Assembly (NCBI GenBank): GCA_963704455.1
Contig: OY969905.1
Location: forward strand, 806,001-870,000
Direction: 5' to 3'
From: DASTCZ01 sp963704455
Lineage (GTDB): Bacteria; Acidobacteriota; Terriglobia; Acidiferrales; UBA7541
DNA: 64,000 nt
In this document: positions 25,511-33,589 of the stretch, in pieces
Layout of the letters: every line of letters begins with the position of its first letter
How positions within the stretch are numbered: the first letter of the stretch is position 1
Notes under the pieces: generated by a model
The model's database searches: none
What the model saw: only the letters and a program-made list of their open reading frames with translations
What the model was told of the DNA's origin: nothing
Made by a program: the position numbers and the translations under genes

Positions 25511-25978
25511 TTAAGGAGGCGCCTCTTTGCGCCGAATCACGAAAATAAGATAAGCGACGATCGCCAAGTTCACCACGAACACAGCAAGCTTCGGAATCTC
25601 CGGATGTCGCCACACCGCTATAAATTCAAAGGGCAGCAGGGAGCCGGTCACCACCACCGTCACCCACTCGCCCCACCGTTTCAGTCTCCACAGCCCGATT
25701 CCTTCGATGATGAACAGCCCGGCGTATAAAAATGCCGCCAGTCCAATATCTCTCAATTGGTTTGCTGTGAGATTGGAAACACGCGAGATCCCGCGCAGCA
25801 AATAGTGGTTGCCCGGATTCAAGTGAAGGATTTCGACAAGTCTTTCGGCTGCCGCGCCAACATCCCGATGAACCAGCCTCAGAATCCCCGCGCCTGCAAG
25901 AATAAGCACGATCGCCTTCGCGAAACGAAACACGGCGATGGCCCGTAGAACGAAGCTGCTTTTGCGTGATGGCTGCAT
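25511..25978 (-). CDS. DUF2127-like small membrane protein
   Basis: A 155-aa integral membrane protein from the ATG at 25978. An upstream start at 26098 would add 40 unconvincing residues and nearly meet the divergent gene. Four hydrophobic segments are visible, with 'FRFAKAIVLILAGAGILRLVHRDVG', 'GLAAFLYAGLFIIEGIGLWRLKRWGEWVTVVVTGSLLPFEFIAVWRHP' and 'AVFVVNLAIVAYLIFVIRR' in the order typical of DUF2127. The function of that family is unknown. No clear ribosome site is seen at either start, so the exact N-terminus is uncertain. It stands alone between a convergent and a divergent neighbour. Confidence 0.78.
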   Translation of the reverse strand: MQPSRKSSFVLRAIAVFRFAKAIVLILAGAGILRLVHRDVGAAAERLVEILHLNPGNHYLLRGISRVSNLTANQLRDIGLAAFLYAGLFIIEGIGLWRLKRWGEWVTVVVTGSLLPFEFIAVWRHPEIPKLAVFVVNLAIVAYLIFVIRRKEAPP

Positions 25979-26111
25979 TGCAGTATTTGCGACGAGAAGT
26001 TTGCGAAGAAACGGTTGTATCCTGTCACGCGCGCTGGAGCAAGCGCGGCACGGCTTTTTGACCTGCAAAGATTCTTGGTTATAGTCTTGCGGTTTCACGG
26101 AGCGGCGACAG

Positions 26112-27632
26112 ATGGTGCAAGAAACAAATAATCGGGATTCGGTGCGCGCGGATTTGGTAACACTCAGCCTGATCGCCCTTGCCTTCGTCGCCTTTCACAC
26201 GCTCACCAATGGACGCTACGGTTTTCACCGCGACGAATTGCAGGTGCTTGACGACGCCCGCCATCTCGACTGGGGCTTCGTCGCCTATCCGCCATTCACG
26301 CCGTTCATCGAGCGCGTCTCCATGCTTTTGTTCGGCAACTCACTTACGTGGCTCCGCTTTTTCTCCGCGCTCACGCAAGGCATCGTCGTAGTCTTCAGCG
26401 GACTGATGGCGCACGAGCTTGGAGGCAAGCGCCTCGCGCAGGTCGTCGCCGCGCTCGCGGTCGCCATCTCCCCGCTCATCATGTTTGAAGGAACGGAATT
26501 CCAATACACCTCTTTTGACACTTTGTGGTGGGTGCTCATCGCCTACTTCGTGATCCGCCTGCTGAAATCCGAGAACCCGCGCTGGTGGCTCGCCATCGGC
26601 GCGGCGATCGGTATCGGCATGCAAACGAAATACGCAATCGTATTTTTCGTCGCTGGCCTCGCCGCCGCGCTTCTTCTCACTCCCGCGCGCCGCTATTTAA
26701 AAAGTCCATGGATCTATTCGGGAGCCGTTCTCGCATTGCTGATTTTTCTTCCCAACTTAATCTGGCAAATCCGGCACCACTTCATCTCTCTCGATTTTCT
26801 GAAGCACATCCACACGCGCGACGTCGGCGAAGGCCGCGCCACAGGCTTCCTGAAATATCAATTCCTTGCCTGCACGAATGTGATGACCGTCCCCATCTGG
26901 CTCGCCGGATTCTATTTCTATTTCTTCAAATCTGAAGGGAAGCGCTACCGCGTGCTCGGCTGGATGTACGCGATCACCTTTGCAATTTTCTTCGTCGCGA
27001 AAGGACGCTTCTACTATGTCGCTGCCGCTTATCCCATGCTTTTCGCCGCCGGCGCCGTAATGGAAGAGCGCTGGATCGCCTCGCTCTCGCGCGGATGGTC
27101 GCGCACCGTCCGCATCACAACCTTCGCGGCCTTGACTATTGGCCTTGCCATCTCCGTCGCTTTCGCCATTCCGCTTCAGCCACTCGATTCGCCCCACAAT
27201 TTCGCCATCATTCATAATGAAGATCTGCGCGAGGAGGTCGGCTGGCAGGAACTCGTCCGGGAAGTTTCCCGCGTCCGCGATTCCTTATCTCCAGCCGAAC
27301 GCGCGAACTTCGCCATCCTCGCCGCAAATTACGGCGAAGTCGGCGCGATAAATCTTTACGGCGCTTCATACGGTTTGCCCCAGGCCATCAGCGGCGTAAA
27401 TTCCGTGTGGCAGCGCGGTTACGGCAATCCTCCGCCGCAAACGCTGATCGTGCTTGGTCTGTGGCGCAAGTTTGTCGAGGAGAATTTCTACTCCTGCAAG
27501 GTCGCGGGACATGAAACGAATCCCTACGGAATCCTCAACGAAGAGACGCGCGAGCATCCAGACATTTATGTTTGCGGGCCGCCCAAGGACGGTTGGGAGG
27601 TATGGTGGAGAGATTTTCATTACTTCGGCTAA
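26112..27632 (+). CDS. Glycosyltransferase family 39-type membrane protein
   Basis: A 506-aa polytopic membrane protein of the PMT/ArnT (GT39, GT-C fold) group, which uses polyprenyl-phosphate sugars on the outer side of the inner membrane. The family pattern is an acidic first periplasmic loop ('GRYGFHRDELQVLDDARHLDWGFVAYPPFTPFIERV'), then about 9-10 transmembrane helices, then a periplasmic C-terminal domain from about residue 370. 'EGTEFQYTSFDTLWWVLIAYF' and 'MQTKYAIVFFVAGLAAALLL' are further typical blocks. GGAG lies about 9 bp before the start. The acceptor is unknown. No other glycan gene is adjacent. Confidence 0.82.
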   Translation: MVQETNNRDSVRADLVTLSLIALAFVAFHTLTNGRYGFHRDELQVLDDARHLDWGFVAYPPFTPFIERVSMLLFGNSLTWLRFFSALTQGIVVVFSGLMAHELGGKRLAQVVAALAVAISPLIMFEGTEFQYTSFDTLWWVLIAYFVIRLLKSENPRWWLAIGAAIGIGMQTKYAIVFFVAGLAAALLLTPARRYLKSPWIYSGAVLALLIFLPNLIWQIRHHFISLDFLKHIHTRDVGEGRATGFLKYQFLACTNVMTVPIWLAGFYFYFFKSEGKRYRVLGWMYAITFAIFFVAKGRFYYVAAAYPMLFAAGAVMEERWIASLSRGWSRTVRITTFAALTIGLAISVAFAIPLQPLDSPHNFAIIHNEDLREEVGWQELVREVSRVRDSLSPAERANFAILAANYGEVGAINLYGASYGLPQAISGVNSVWQRGYGNPPPQTLIVLGLWRKFVEENFYSCKVAGHETNPYGILNEETREHPDIYVCGPPKDGWEVWWRDFHYFG

Positions 27633-27726
27633 GAGCAAGGAACACGCCATAGAAAACTGCTGAATACCCTAGAGCTGAGCCGCCACCCTTGCCCATCTTC
27701 GCCTGCGCCTCTAAACTACGCGCGCA

Positions 27727-28641
27727 ATGTCCACTCGACTCAAAGCTGACCTCGCCCTCGCCGCCTGCACGCTCGTTTGGGGCGCGACGTTTGTTCTCGT
27801 AAAAGGGGCTCTCCGTGACGCCTCCGTCTTTGCCTTCATCGCTACGCGCTTCGTTATTTCCACGGCGCTGATGGCCGCGATTTTCTGGCGCCCTCTGCAG
27901 AAAACCACGCGCGCCGAAATCCGTGCCGGCGCTTCGCTTGGCCTGCTGATGTTCAGCGGTTACGTTTTCCAAACCGTCGGCCTCCTCAGCACCACGCCCT
28001 CGAAAGCCGCGTTCATCACCGGCTCAAGCGTTGTGATGGTGCCGATCCTTCACGGAATTTTCTGGAAATCGCGCATCGGCCCATGGGTATGGGCGGGCGC
28101 GGCATCAGCTTTCGCGGGACTTTACTTGCTCACCGTCCCCAAGTCCGGCCTCACCGGCTTGAATCACGGTGACTTAATCGTCGGCGGCTGCGCTGTCGCC
28201 TTCGCGCTCCACATTCTTTTCGTCGGCCACTTCAGCCCGAAATATTCCGTCGGTGCGCTCAGCTTTCATCAAGTGGCCGCGACAATGGCGCTCTCGCTCG
28301 TCGCGCTGCCAATTGTCACCCTCACGCACTTGGAGCCATTCCGCTTCCGCCTTACACCGGAACTTCTCCTCGCGCTGGTAGTCACTGCCGCATTCGCAAC
28401 CGCATTCGCATTCTCGGTGCAGGTCTGGGCGCAGAAACACACTTCGCCGTCGCACACCGCGATTCTTTTCAGCCTCGAACCGGTGTTCGCCGGCCTCACA
28501 TCGTTCCTTTTTTTCGGCGAGCGCCTTTCGACACGCGCCCTCATCGGCGCAGCGCTTATCCTCGCTGGCATCGTCCTCGCCGAAATGAAAGGTCCCGCCC
28601 CCGCCGCCGCGGAATCCCCCGGCCCGGTCAATCCGCTCTAA
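27727..28641 (+). CDS. EamA/DMT-family transporter
   Basis: A 304-aa inner-membrane protein with ten hydrophobic segments arranged as two EamA repeats. The first starts 'DLALAACTLVWGATFVLVKGAL' and the second 'GDLIVGGCAVAFALHILFVGHFS'. The C-terminal block 'HTAILFSLEPVFAGLTSFLFFGERLSTRALIGAALILAGIVLAEM' is the standard DMT signature. Transporters of this group export amino acids, metabolites or drugs. Nothing in the sequence fixes the substrate. It lies 94 bp after the glycosyltransferase and may be transcribed separately. Confidence 0.88.
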   Translation: MSTRLKADLALAACTLVWGATFVLVKGALRDASVFAFIATRFVISTALMAAIFWRPLQKTTRAEIRAGASLGLLMFSGYVFQTVGLLSTTPSKAAFITGSSVVMVPILHGIFWKSRIGPWVWAGAASAFAGLYLLTVPKSGLTGLNHGDLIVGGCAVAFALHILFVGHFSPKYSVGALSFHQVAATMALSLVALPIVTLTHLEPFRFRLTPELLLALVVTAAFATAFAFSVQVWAQKHTSPSHTAILFSLEPVFAGLTSFLFFGERLSTRALIGAALILAGIVLAEMKGPAPAAAESPGPVNPL

Positions 28642-28661
28642 CCAAACTGGGCGCGGAAGCA

Positions 28662-28667
28662 TATAAT
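28662..28667 (+). promoter_or_regulatory. Consensus TATAAT element in an AT-rich gap before the M1-like gene
   Basis: A perfect TATAAT lies in the unusually AT-rich 94-bp gap between the DMT transporter and the M1-like gene. No convincing -35 is found 16-18 bp upstream, so this is only a candidate -10. A GGAGG ribosome site 5 bp before the GTG at 28736 is clear. Confidence 0.35.
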
Positions 28668-28735
28668 TGGGTTATGCGATTTTATTAATCTTTAGTATCT
28701 AATAATTGCTCGGATGAAATAGTCCGGAGGCACAC

Positions 28736-31216
28736 GTGCGCCCAGCATTCCGACTCGCCTTAGCTCTCTTAGTATTCGCCTGCGTGTCCCCTTTGATTTC
28801 AACTGCATCAGCTCAACAGACAACGCCGCTCGACGCCAAGAAAATGTACAAAGCCTTGCGCACTTTTCAATTGGGAGGCAAACGATCCACAGCGAATAAT
28901 CTTGTAATCCACGTCGATCGCGCAGAAATGACGTTTTCGAGCGGCATCTTCTATTTTTCCCTCCCCATCGGTGGACGAATCTACGAAGCGGTCTTCATCG
29001 GAGAAGGGAAGTTTCACGCCGACCCGCCTGACAACAAATTCGAGCAGGACAATGTAAAGAGGCTTCTGAATGCGCCCGACATGGAGTCCGATTTTAGAAC
29101 GGCAGTCTTGTGCTTCACGGACGACACCTACCAGGTCATTCAAAGCAACACGACGCCCGCTGACGTAACTTTAAGCCCCGAAGCCCAAAGGCTGGCAACG
29201 AACTTCCATCCGCAAATTCTGAAGGAATCCGGCGCCAACATCGCCGGACGACTTTCCGTCTCCCTCCTCAACAACGAACGTCCCGGCGTTTTCATCGCGC
29301 AATTCGACAAAGGTCACCGTGGAAAGTTCAACTTTGTACTCGATCCTCAATCCCGCATTCCCACGGCTGTATTTCGGCTCACCGCCGGGGAGAAAGGCGT
29401 CATCTTCCGTTACAACGAATTGGTGTATCGAAACGAACTGTGGATGGCTTTCTATTCTCTTCAGGATTACGCCAGTGGAATCGTTCCGTACTCGGACATT
29501 TTCGATCAAGTCTCTGTCCACCGCCATGACTTCGATCTGGATTTAAGCGACCCGGGAAAGTGGCTCAAGTATACGGATCGAATGGACATCGAAGTTCTTC
29601 AAGACAATCTAAATGTGGTTCAGTTCGAGCTTAACGAAGATCTGGGCGTATTCAACGATGTGCGGCTCCATGATTCTATGCGTCTCAAGTTCGTTAATGG
29701 AGCGGACGGGAAGCCGCTCGACTTCATCCAGGAGGATTGGGATTGCACCCTCACAATATTTCTTCCGAAGTCCGCGATGCGCGGGCAAAAGTTCACAATC
29801 GCCCTTCGGCTGGAAGGCAAGCAAGTCTACACGGGCGCGACCTACAGTATTTGCATGATGCCGCTTTCCGATAGCTGGTATCCCCGCCACGGCTTCTACC
29901 AACGATCCACCTACCGGCTGGTGATCAATCACAAGAAATCACAGACGACGGTTGCCGCAGGCACCTTTAACGGAGATCGCCCTTCGGCGCGCAAGGGCCT
30001 TATCGCTTCCGAATGGGACATTAATGTCCCCATCCCCGATATCGCTTATGGCATCGGGCTTTACAGAAATTACAAGAAGCCCTTTAAAGGCGAAGAGACC
30101 AAAGTGCCCTTTGACTATTACTGGGCCGTGAGTCCGAATGGCAGGTCGATGGCCCCGAACCATGATTTTATCGCCGCGGAGATGAGCAACGATATTCAGT
30201 ATCTAAGCGCACAATTGGGAGACTTCCCCTATGACATCCTTCACGGCGTTTATGTCTGCAACCTCGCGCCGCGATCCGATGTGGCGTCGGTTACCGCCCT
30301 CTCAAGCTCTCGGTCGATTGCCACGATGCTTTTTCTTCCCGCATCCGCCATTGATTACCAGTTTTCCTGGGGTGCTAGTGCGGCTCGCCTGGCGTTTATC
30401 GCCCATGGCGTAGCCCGCCAGTGGTTTGGAAGTGATATTTCCATTCGCTCTTATCGCGACGAATGGTTGAATGAGGGATTCACAAAATATTTTGGGATGC
30501 TTTACATGGGTCAGCGCGACAAGATTCATTCACTGGTGGACGAAGTTGACACGATGCACCTGTTTCTGCGGGCCGCCCCTGTCAAACAAAACGGTCTGGG
30601 CTCGGGAGTGGTGGCAAATATCGGCCCAATGATTCTCGGCCACCGGCTGAATACGTTACAGACGTTAAACGGATTCCAACAAGTGGTGGTCAACAAAGCG
30701 GCGCTCGTTATTCGTATGTTGCATTTCCTCTTCACCGATCCCGAAACCGGCAACGACAAACCCTTCTTCGACATGATGAAAGATTTCGTTCAGCGCTTTC
30801 AGGGCAAGGAGGCCAGCACGGAAGATTTCCTGGCGGTAGCTAATGAGCATTTCCCATCCACCGAGATTGCGAAGAAATACGAACTGGCCGACCTCGGATG
30901 GTTCTTCCGCCAATGGGTCTATTCCGCGGAGCTGCCTTCTTACCGCCTCGAATATCATCTCGAACCGCAATCCGACGGCAGCGCCATTTTGAGTGGAACT
31001 CTCTATCAGGAAAACATCCCGGAAAACGAAAAGTGGTTTATGCCCATACCCCTGGTCTTGGCTTACGGGCAAAACAAAGGTGCGCGCGGGACGATTGCGG
31101 TTCTGGGCAAAGAAACTCCTTTCACGGTCAAGGTTCCCGCCATGCCCCACAAAGTCGAATTGGACCCCGAATTATTTATTCTGTCGTTGAAAACTTCGGC
31201 GCACAAGCAAAACTGA
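28736..31216 (+). CDS. Exported peptidase M1-like protein with a destroyed active site
   Basis: An 826-aa exported protein with a GTG start, GGAGG 5 bp upstream and signal peptide ending 'ISTASA'. The last third aligns with the M1 (aminopeptidase N) catalytic region: 'IAHGVARQWFGSDISIRSYRDEWLNEGFTKYFG' matches the M1 pattern VAHExxHQWFG...WLNEGFaxY. The zinc motif HExxH is instead H557-G558-V-A-R561, so the catalytic Glu and second His ligand are gone. The distal Glu (E580) remains at exactly the HExxH-x18-E spacing. No GAMEN-like exopeptidase motif is evident. It is full length, not broken, so probably a non-catalytic binding or scaffold protein. Base use is less GC-skewed than in its neighbours. 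Confidence 0.8.
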   Translation: MRPAFRLALALLVFACVSPLISTASAQQTTPLDAKKMYKALRTFQLGGKRSTANNLVIHVDRAEMTFSSGIFYFSLPIGGRIYEAVFIGEGKFHADPPDNKFEQDNVKRLLNAPDMESDFRTAVLCFTDDTYQVIQSNTTPADVTLSPEAQRLATNFHPQILKESGANIAGRLSVSLLNNERPGVFIAQFDKGHRGKFNFVLDPQSRIPTAVFRLTAGEKGVIFRYNELVYRNELWMAFYSLQDYASGIVPYSDIFDQVSVHRHDFDLDLSDPGKWLKYTDRMDIEVLQDNLNVVQFELNEDLGVFNDVRLHDSMRLKFVNGADGKPLDFIQEDWDCTLTIFLPKSAMRGQKFTIALRLEGKQVYTGATYSICMMPLSDSWYPRHGFYQRSTYRLVINHKKSQTTVAAGTFNGDRPSARKGLIASEWDINVPIPDIAYGIGLYRNYKKPFKGEETKVPFDYYWAVSPNGRSMAPNHDFIAAEMSNDIQYLSAQLGDFPYDILHGVYVCNLAPRSDVASVTALSSSRSIATMLFLPASAIDYQFSWGASAARLAFIAHGVARQWFGSDISIRSYRDEWLNEGFTKYFGMLYMGQRDKIHSLVDEVDTMHLFLRAAPVKQNGLGSGVVANIGPMILGHRLNTLQTLNGFQQVVVNKAALVIRMLHFLFTDPETGNDKPFFDMMKDFVQRFQGKEASTEDFLAVANEHFPSTEIAKKYELADLGWFFRQWVYSAELPSYRLEYHLEPQSDGSAILSGTLYQENIPENEKWFMPIPLVLAYGQNKGARGTIAVLGKETPFTVKVPAMPHKVELDPELFILSLKTSAHKQN

Positions 31217-31231
31217 GCGGTGGGAAAGTGT

Positions 31232-31867
31232 TCAGGCCTGCGGTGCCTTCATATCCACCGCCGCGAATTGCGACACGTGCGGGTTGCGCTTCTTCTCAAA
31301 CGCGGTGATGTCCGGCTCGTGTTCGAGGCTCAGCCCGATATCATCCAGCCCCTTCAGCAAACACTTCTTCCGGAACGGATCGATCTCGAATGAAAACTTC
31401 AGCCCCGTCGCATCGGTAACGACTTGGTTCGGCAGATCAGCCGTAAGCTGGTATCCCACGGTCGCGTCGGTGCGGCGAAAAAGTTCATCCACCTGCGCGT
31501 CAGTTAATGTAACCGGCAGAATTCCGTTCTTAAAGCAATTGTTGTAGAAAATGTCGGCGTAGCTCGGCGCGATGATCACGCGGAATCCGTAGTCCAGCAC
31601 TCCCCACGGAGCGTGCTCTCGGCTTGAGCCGCACCCAAAATTATTGCGCGCCAGCAGCACAGACGCGCCTTTGTACCGCGGAAAATTCAACTCAAATTCC
31701 GGATTCGGTTTTTCCCCCGGAAGATATCGCCAATCATAAAATAGGACTCTTCCGAATCCCTCGCGCGTCAGCGCCTTCAAGAACTGCTTCGGGATCATCT
31801 GGTCGGTATCCACGTTCACGCGATTCAGTGGCGCAACCAATCCCGTGTGTGTGCTGAAGGGTTTCAT
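31232..31867 (-). CDS. leuD: 3-isopropylmalate dehydratase small subunit
   Basis: The 211-aa swivel-domain subunit of isopropylmalate isomerase (leucine biosynthesis). Family blocks are 'HTGLVAPLNRVNVDTDQMIPKQFLK', 'NFGCGSSREHAPWGVLDYGFRVIIAPSYADIFYNNCFKNGILPV' and the C-terminal 'DPFRKKCLLKGLDDIGLSLEHEPDITAFE'. It begins 2 bp after the leuC stop, so the two are surely co-translated. Convergent with the M1-like gene, 15 bp apart. Confidence 0.94.
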   Translation of the reverse strand: MKPFSTHTGLVAPLNRVNVDTDQMIPKQFLKALTREGFGRVLFYDWRYLPGEKPNPEFELNFPRYKGASVLLARNNFGCGSSREHAPWGVLDYGFRVIIAPSYADIFYNNCFKNGILPVTLTDAQVDELFRRTDATVGYQLTADLPNQVVTDATGLKFSFEIDPFRKKCLLKGLDDIGLSLEHEPDITAFEKKRNPHVSQFAAVDMKAPQA

Positions 31868-31869
31868 CC

Positions 31870-33297
31870 TTACTCCACGCGCGCCATATCCAGCTCGCGC
31901 ACATCCACAAAGTGTCCCGCAATCGCAGCCGCAGCCGCCATCATCGGACTCACCAGATGCGTCCGCCCGCCTTTGCCCTGGCGCCCTTCAAAATTTCTAT
32001 TTGACGTGCTGGCGCACCGCTCGCCTGACGGCAGTACGTCGGAATTCATCCCGATGCACATGCTGCACCCGGCGTCGCGCCACTCGAATCCCGCGTCGGT
32101 GAAAATTTTGTCCAGCCCTTCTTTTTCTGCCGCGGCCTTCACCACGCGCGACCCGGGCACCACCAGCGCGCCCTTGATATTTTTCGCGATGTGTTTTCCC
32201 GCCACAACTTGCGCCGCCACGCGCAAATCATCCATCCGCGAATTCGTGCATGAGCCGATGAACACGCGGTCCACCGGCACGTCCACCAGCTTTGTGCCGG
32301 TCTTAAGTCCCATATATTCCAGCGCGCGGGCAACCGCCTGTTGATCCTCCGGATCCTTGTACGAGCCGGGGTCCGGCACCGCCGCCGTCACCGGTGCCAC
32401 CATCCCCGGATTCGTCCCCCAGGTAATCTGCGGGGCGAGCTTCGCGCCATCGAGTTCGACCACCGAATCGAATTTCGCGCCCGAATCCGAAGGCAGCGTT
32501 TTCCACTGATTCACTATTTCTTGATAATCCTTGCCGCGCGGCACAAATGGACGCCCTTCCAAATAAGCAAATGTCGTTTCATCCGGCGCCACCATCCCGG
32601 CCCGCGCGCCGCCTTCGATGGACATGTTGCAAATCGTCATGCGCCCTTCCATCGAAAGCTCGCGGATTGCCTCGCCCGCGTATTCAAAAACGTGCCCGGT
32701 TCCTCCGGCGATCCCGATCTTCCCGATGATCGCCAGAATGATGTCCTTCGCCGCCACGCCGCGCGCGCGCTTGCCGCTCACCACCACATGCATCGTCTTC
32801 GATTTAAATGACGAGAGACACTGCGTCGCCAGCACATGCTCGATTTCGCTCGTCCCGATTCCGAATGCCAGCGCGCCAAACGCGCCGTGCGTGGAAGTGT
32901 GGCTGTCGCCGCAAACAATCGTCAGACCCGGCTGCGTAATCCCCAGCTCCGGCCCGATGATGTGAACGATCCCCTGGTTCGCGCTGTGCATGTCAAACAA
33001 TCGAACGCCGGTTTCCTTGCAATTGCGTTCCAGCGCGACGAATTGCCCCTGGGCGTCCGCATCTACAATGGGCAGAAAACGATCCTTCGTAATTGTCGGC
33101 ACGGAGTGATCCATCACCGCAAACGTCAGGTCAGGGCGGCGCACTTTGCGCCCGGCAGTTTTCAGCCCCGCAAATGCCTGCGGCGAGGTGCCTTCGTGAA
33201 TTAAGTGCCGGTCAATGTAGATAAGTGCAGGCTGCTCGGGCGGCTGGGACACCACGTGCGCTTCCCAGATTTTTTCGTACATCGTGCGTGCGGGCAT
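31870..33297 (-). CDS. leuC: 3-isopropylmalate dehydratase large subunit
   Basis: The aconitase-type [4Fe-4S] subunit that, with LeuD, isomerises 2- to 3-isopropylmalate. From the ATG at 33297 it is 475 aa, with the expected N-terminus 'MPARTMYEKIWEAHVV'. The frame extends to 33345 but without support. Cluster cysteines are in 'FIGSCTNSRMDDLR' and 'DAGCSMCIGMN'. 'GDSHTSTHGAFGALAFGIGTSEIEHVLATQ' is another signature. A candidate promoter (TTGCGC, 16 bp, TACAAT) lies just upstream, implying a very short leader. leuB is not in the window; a LeuA-like gene lies at 21 kb. Confidence 0.94.
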   Translation of the reverse strand: MPARTMYEKIWEAHVVSQPPEQPALIYIDRHLIHEGTSPQAFAGLKTAGRKVRRPDLTFAVMDHSVPTITKDRFLPIVDADAQGQFVALERNCKETGVRLFDMHSANQGIVHIIGPELGITQPGLTIVCGDSHTSTHGAFGALAFGIGTSEIEHVLATQCLSSFKSKTMHVVVSGKRARGVAAKDIILAIIGKIGIAGGTGHVFEYAGEAIRELSMEGRMTICNMSIEGGARAGMVAPDETTFAYLEGRPFVPRGKDYQEIVNQWKTLPSDSGAKFDSVVELDGAKLAPQITWGTNPGMVAPVTAAVPDPGSYKDPEDQQAVARALEYMGLKTGTKLVDVPVDRVFIGSCTNSRMDDLRVAAQVVAGKHIAKNIKGALVVPGSRVVKAAAEKEGLDKIFTDAGFEWRDAGCSMCIGMNSDVLPSGERCASTSNRNFEGRQGKGGRTHLVSPMMAAAAAIAGHFVDVRELDMARVE

Positions 33298-33309
33298 GTT
33301 GGAAGTTTT

Positions 33310-33337
33310 ATTGTAGCAGACACCGTCCGCCGCGCAA
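33310..33337 (-). promoter_or_regulatory. Candidate promoter of leuCD
   Basis: On the minus strand, TTGCGC (33337-33332) and TACAAT (33315-33310) are 16 bp apart. Transcription would begin a few bases before the leuC ATG at 33297, leaving almost no leader, which agrees with the absence of a visible Shine-Dalgarno. Confidence 0.5.
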
Positions 33338-33342
33338 TGTCT

Positions 33343-33402
33343 CACGCAACGCCTTTTCTTTCAACGCCTTTCACGCAATCCTTTTTGACGCAACGCAATC
33401 CT
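33343..33402. repeat. Clustered short repeats (ACGCAAyCC-like) upstream of leuC
   Basis: Within 60 bp there are four related units starting near 33344, 33363, 33373 and 33388: ACGCAACGCCTTTT, AACGCCTTTC, ACGCAATCCTTTTT and ACGCAACGCAATCC. They sit directly upstream of the leuC -35 in the divergent leuC/htrA gap. They could be binding sites for a regulator or slippage-derived sequence; spacing is irregular. Confidence 0.45.
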
Positions 33403-33467
33403 GAAAACTCTCATCTAAGTATGTGAGCAAGCTTCAGATTGAGTACTTTCGGTACTACTAAGGAATC

Positions 33468-33495
33468 CGGCACGCGGGTAGTACTCCGTGTGCCG
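33468..33495. other. Stem-loop in the leuC/htrA divergent region
   Basis: A 10-bp stem with one G-T pair (33468-33477 with 33486-33495) encloses an 8-base loop. A second, smaller stem (AGTAC 33442-33446 with GTACT 33452-33456) lies just before it. GTACTAC (33452-33458) is also complementary to GTAGTAC in the larger loop (33478-33484), so two alternative pairings are possible. No gene lies in this gap. Confidence 0.45.
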
Positions 33496-33589
33496 CTCAC
33501 GTTAATGGAATTTGTGCGTCTAACATTTGGGGCGTCGAAGCGGTGTTATACTGTGGATTAAAGCCGAACTTGGTGGGAGGAGCTGGAAA

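Noticed and set aside
25514..25529. AAGGAGGCGCCTCTTT palindrome as a bidirectional terminator between convergent genes
   Set aside because: The perfect self-complementary centre has no loop and it lies in the last codons of the DUF2127-like gene.
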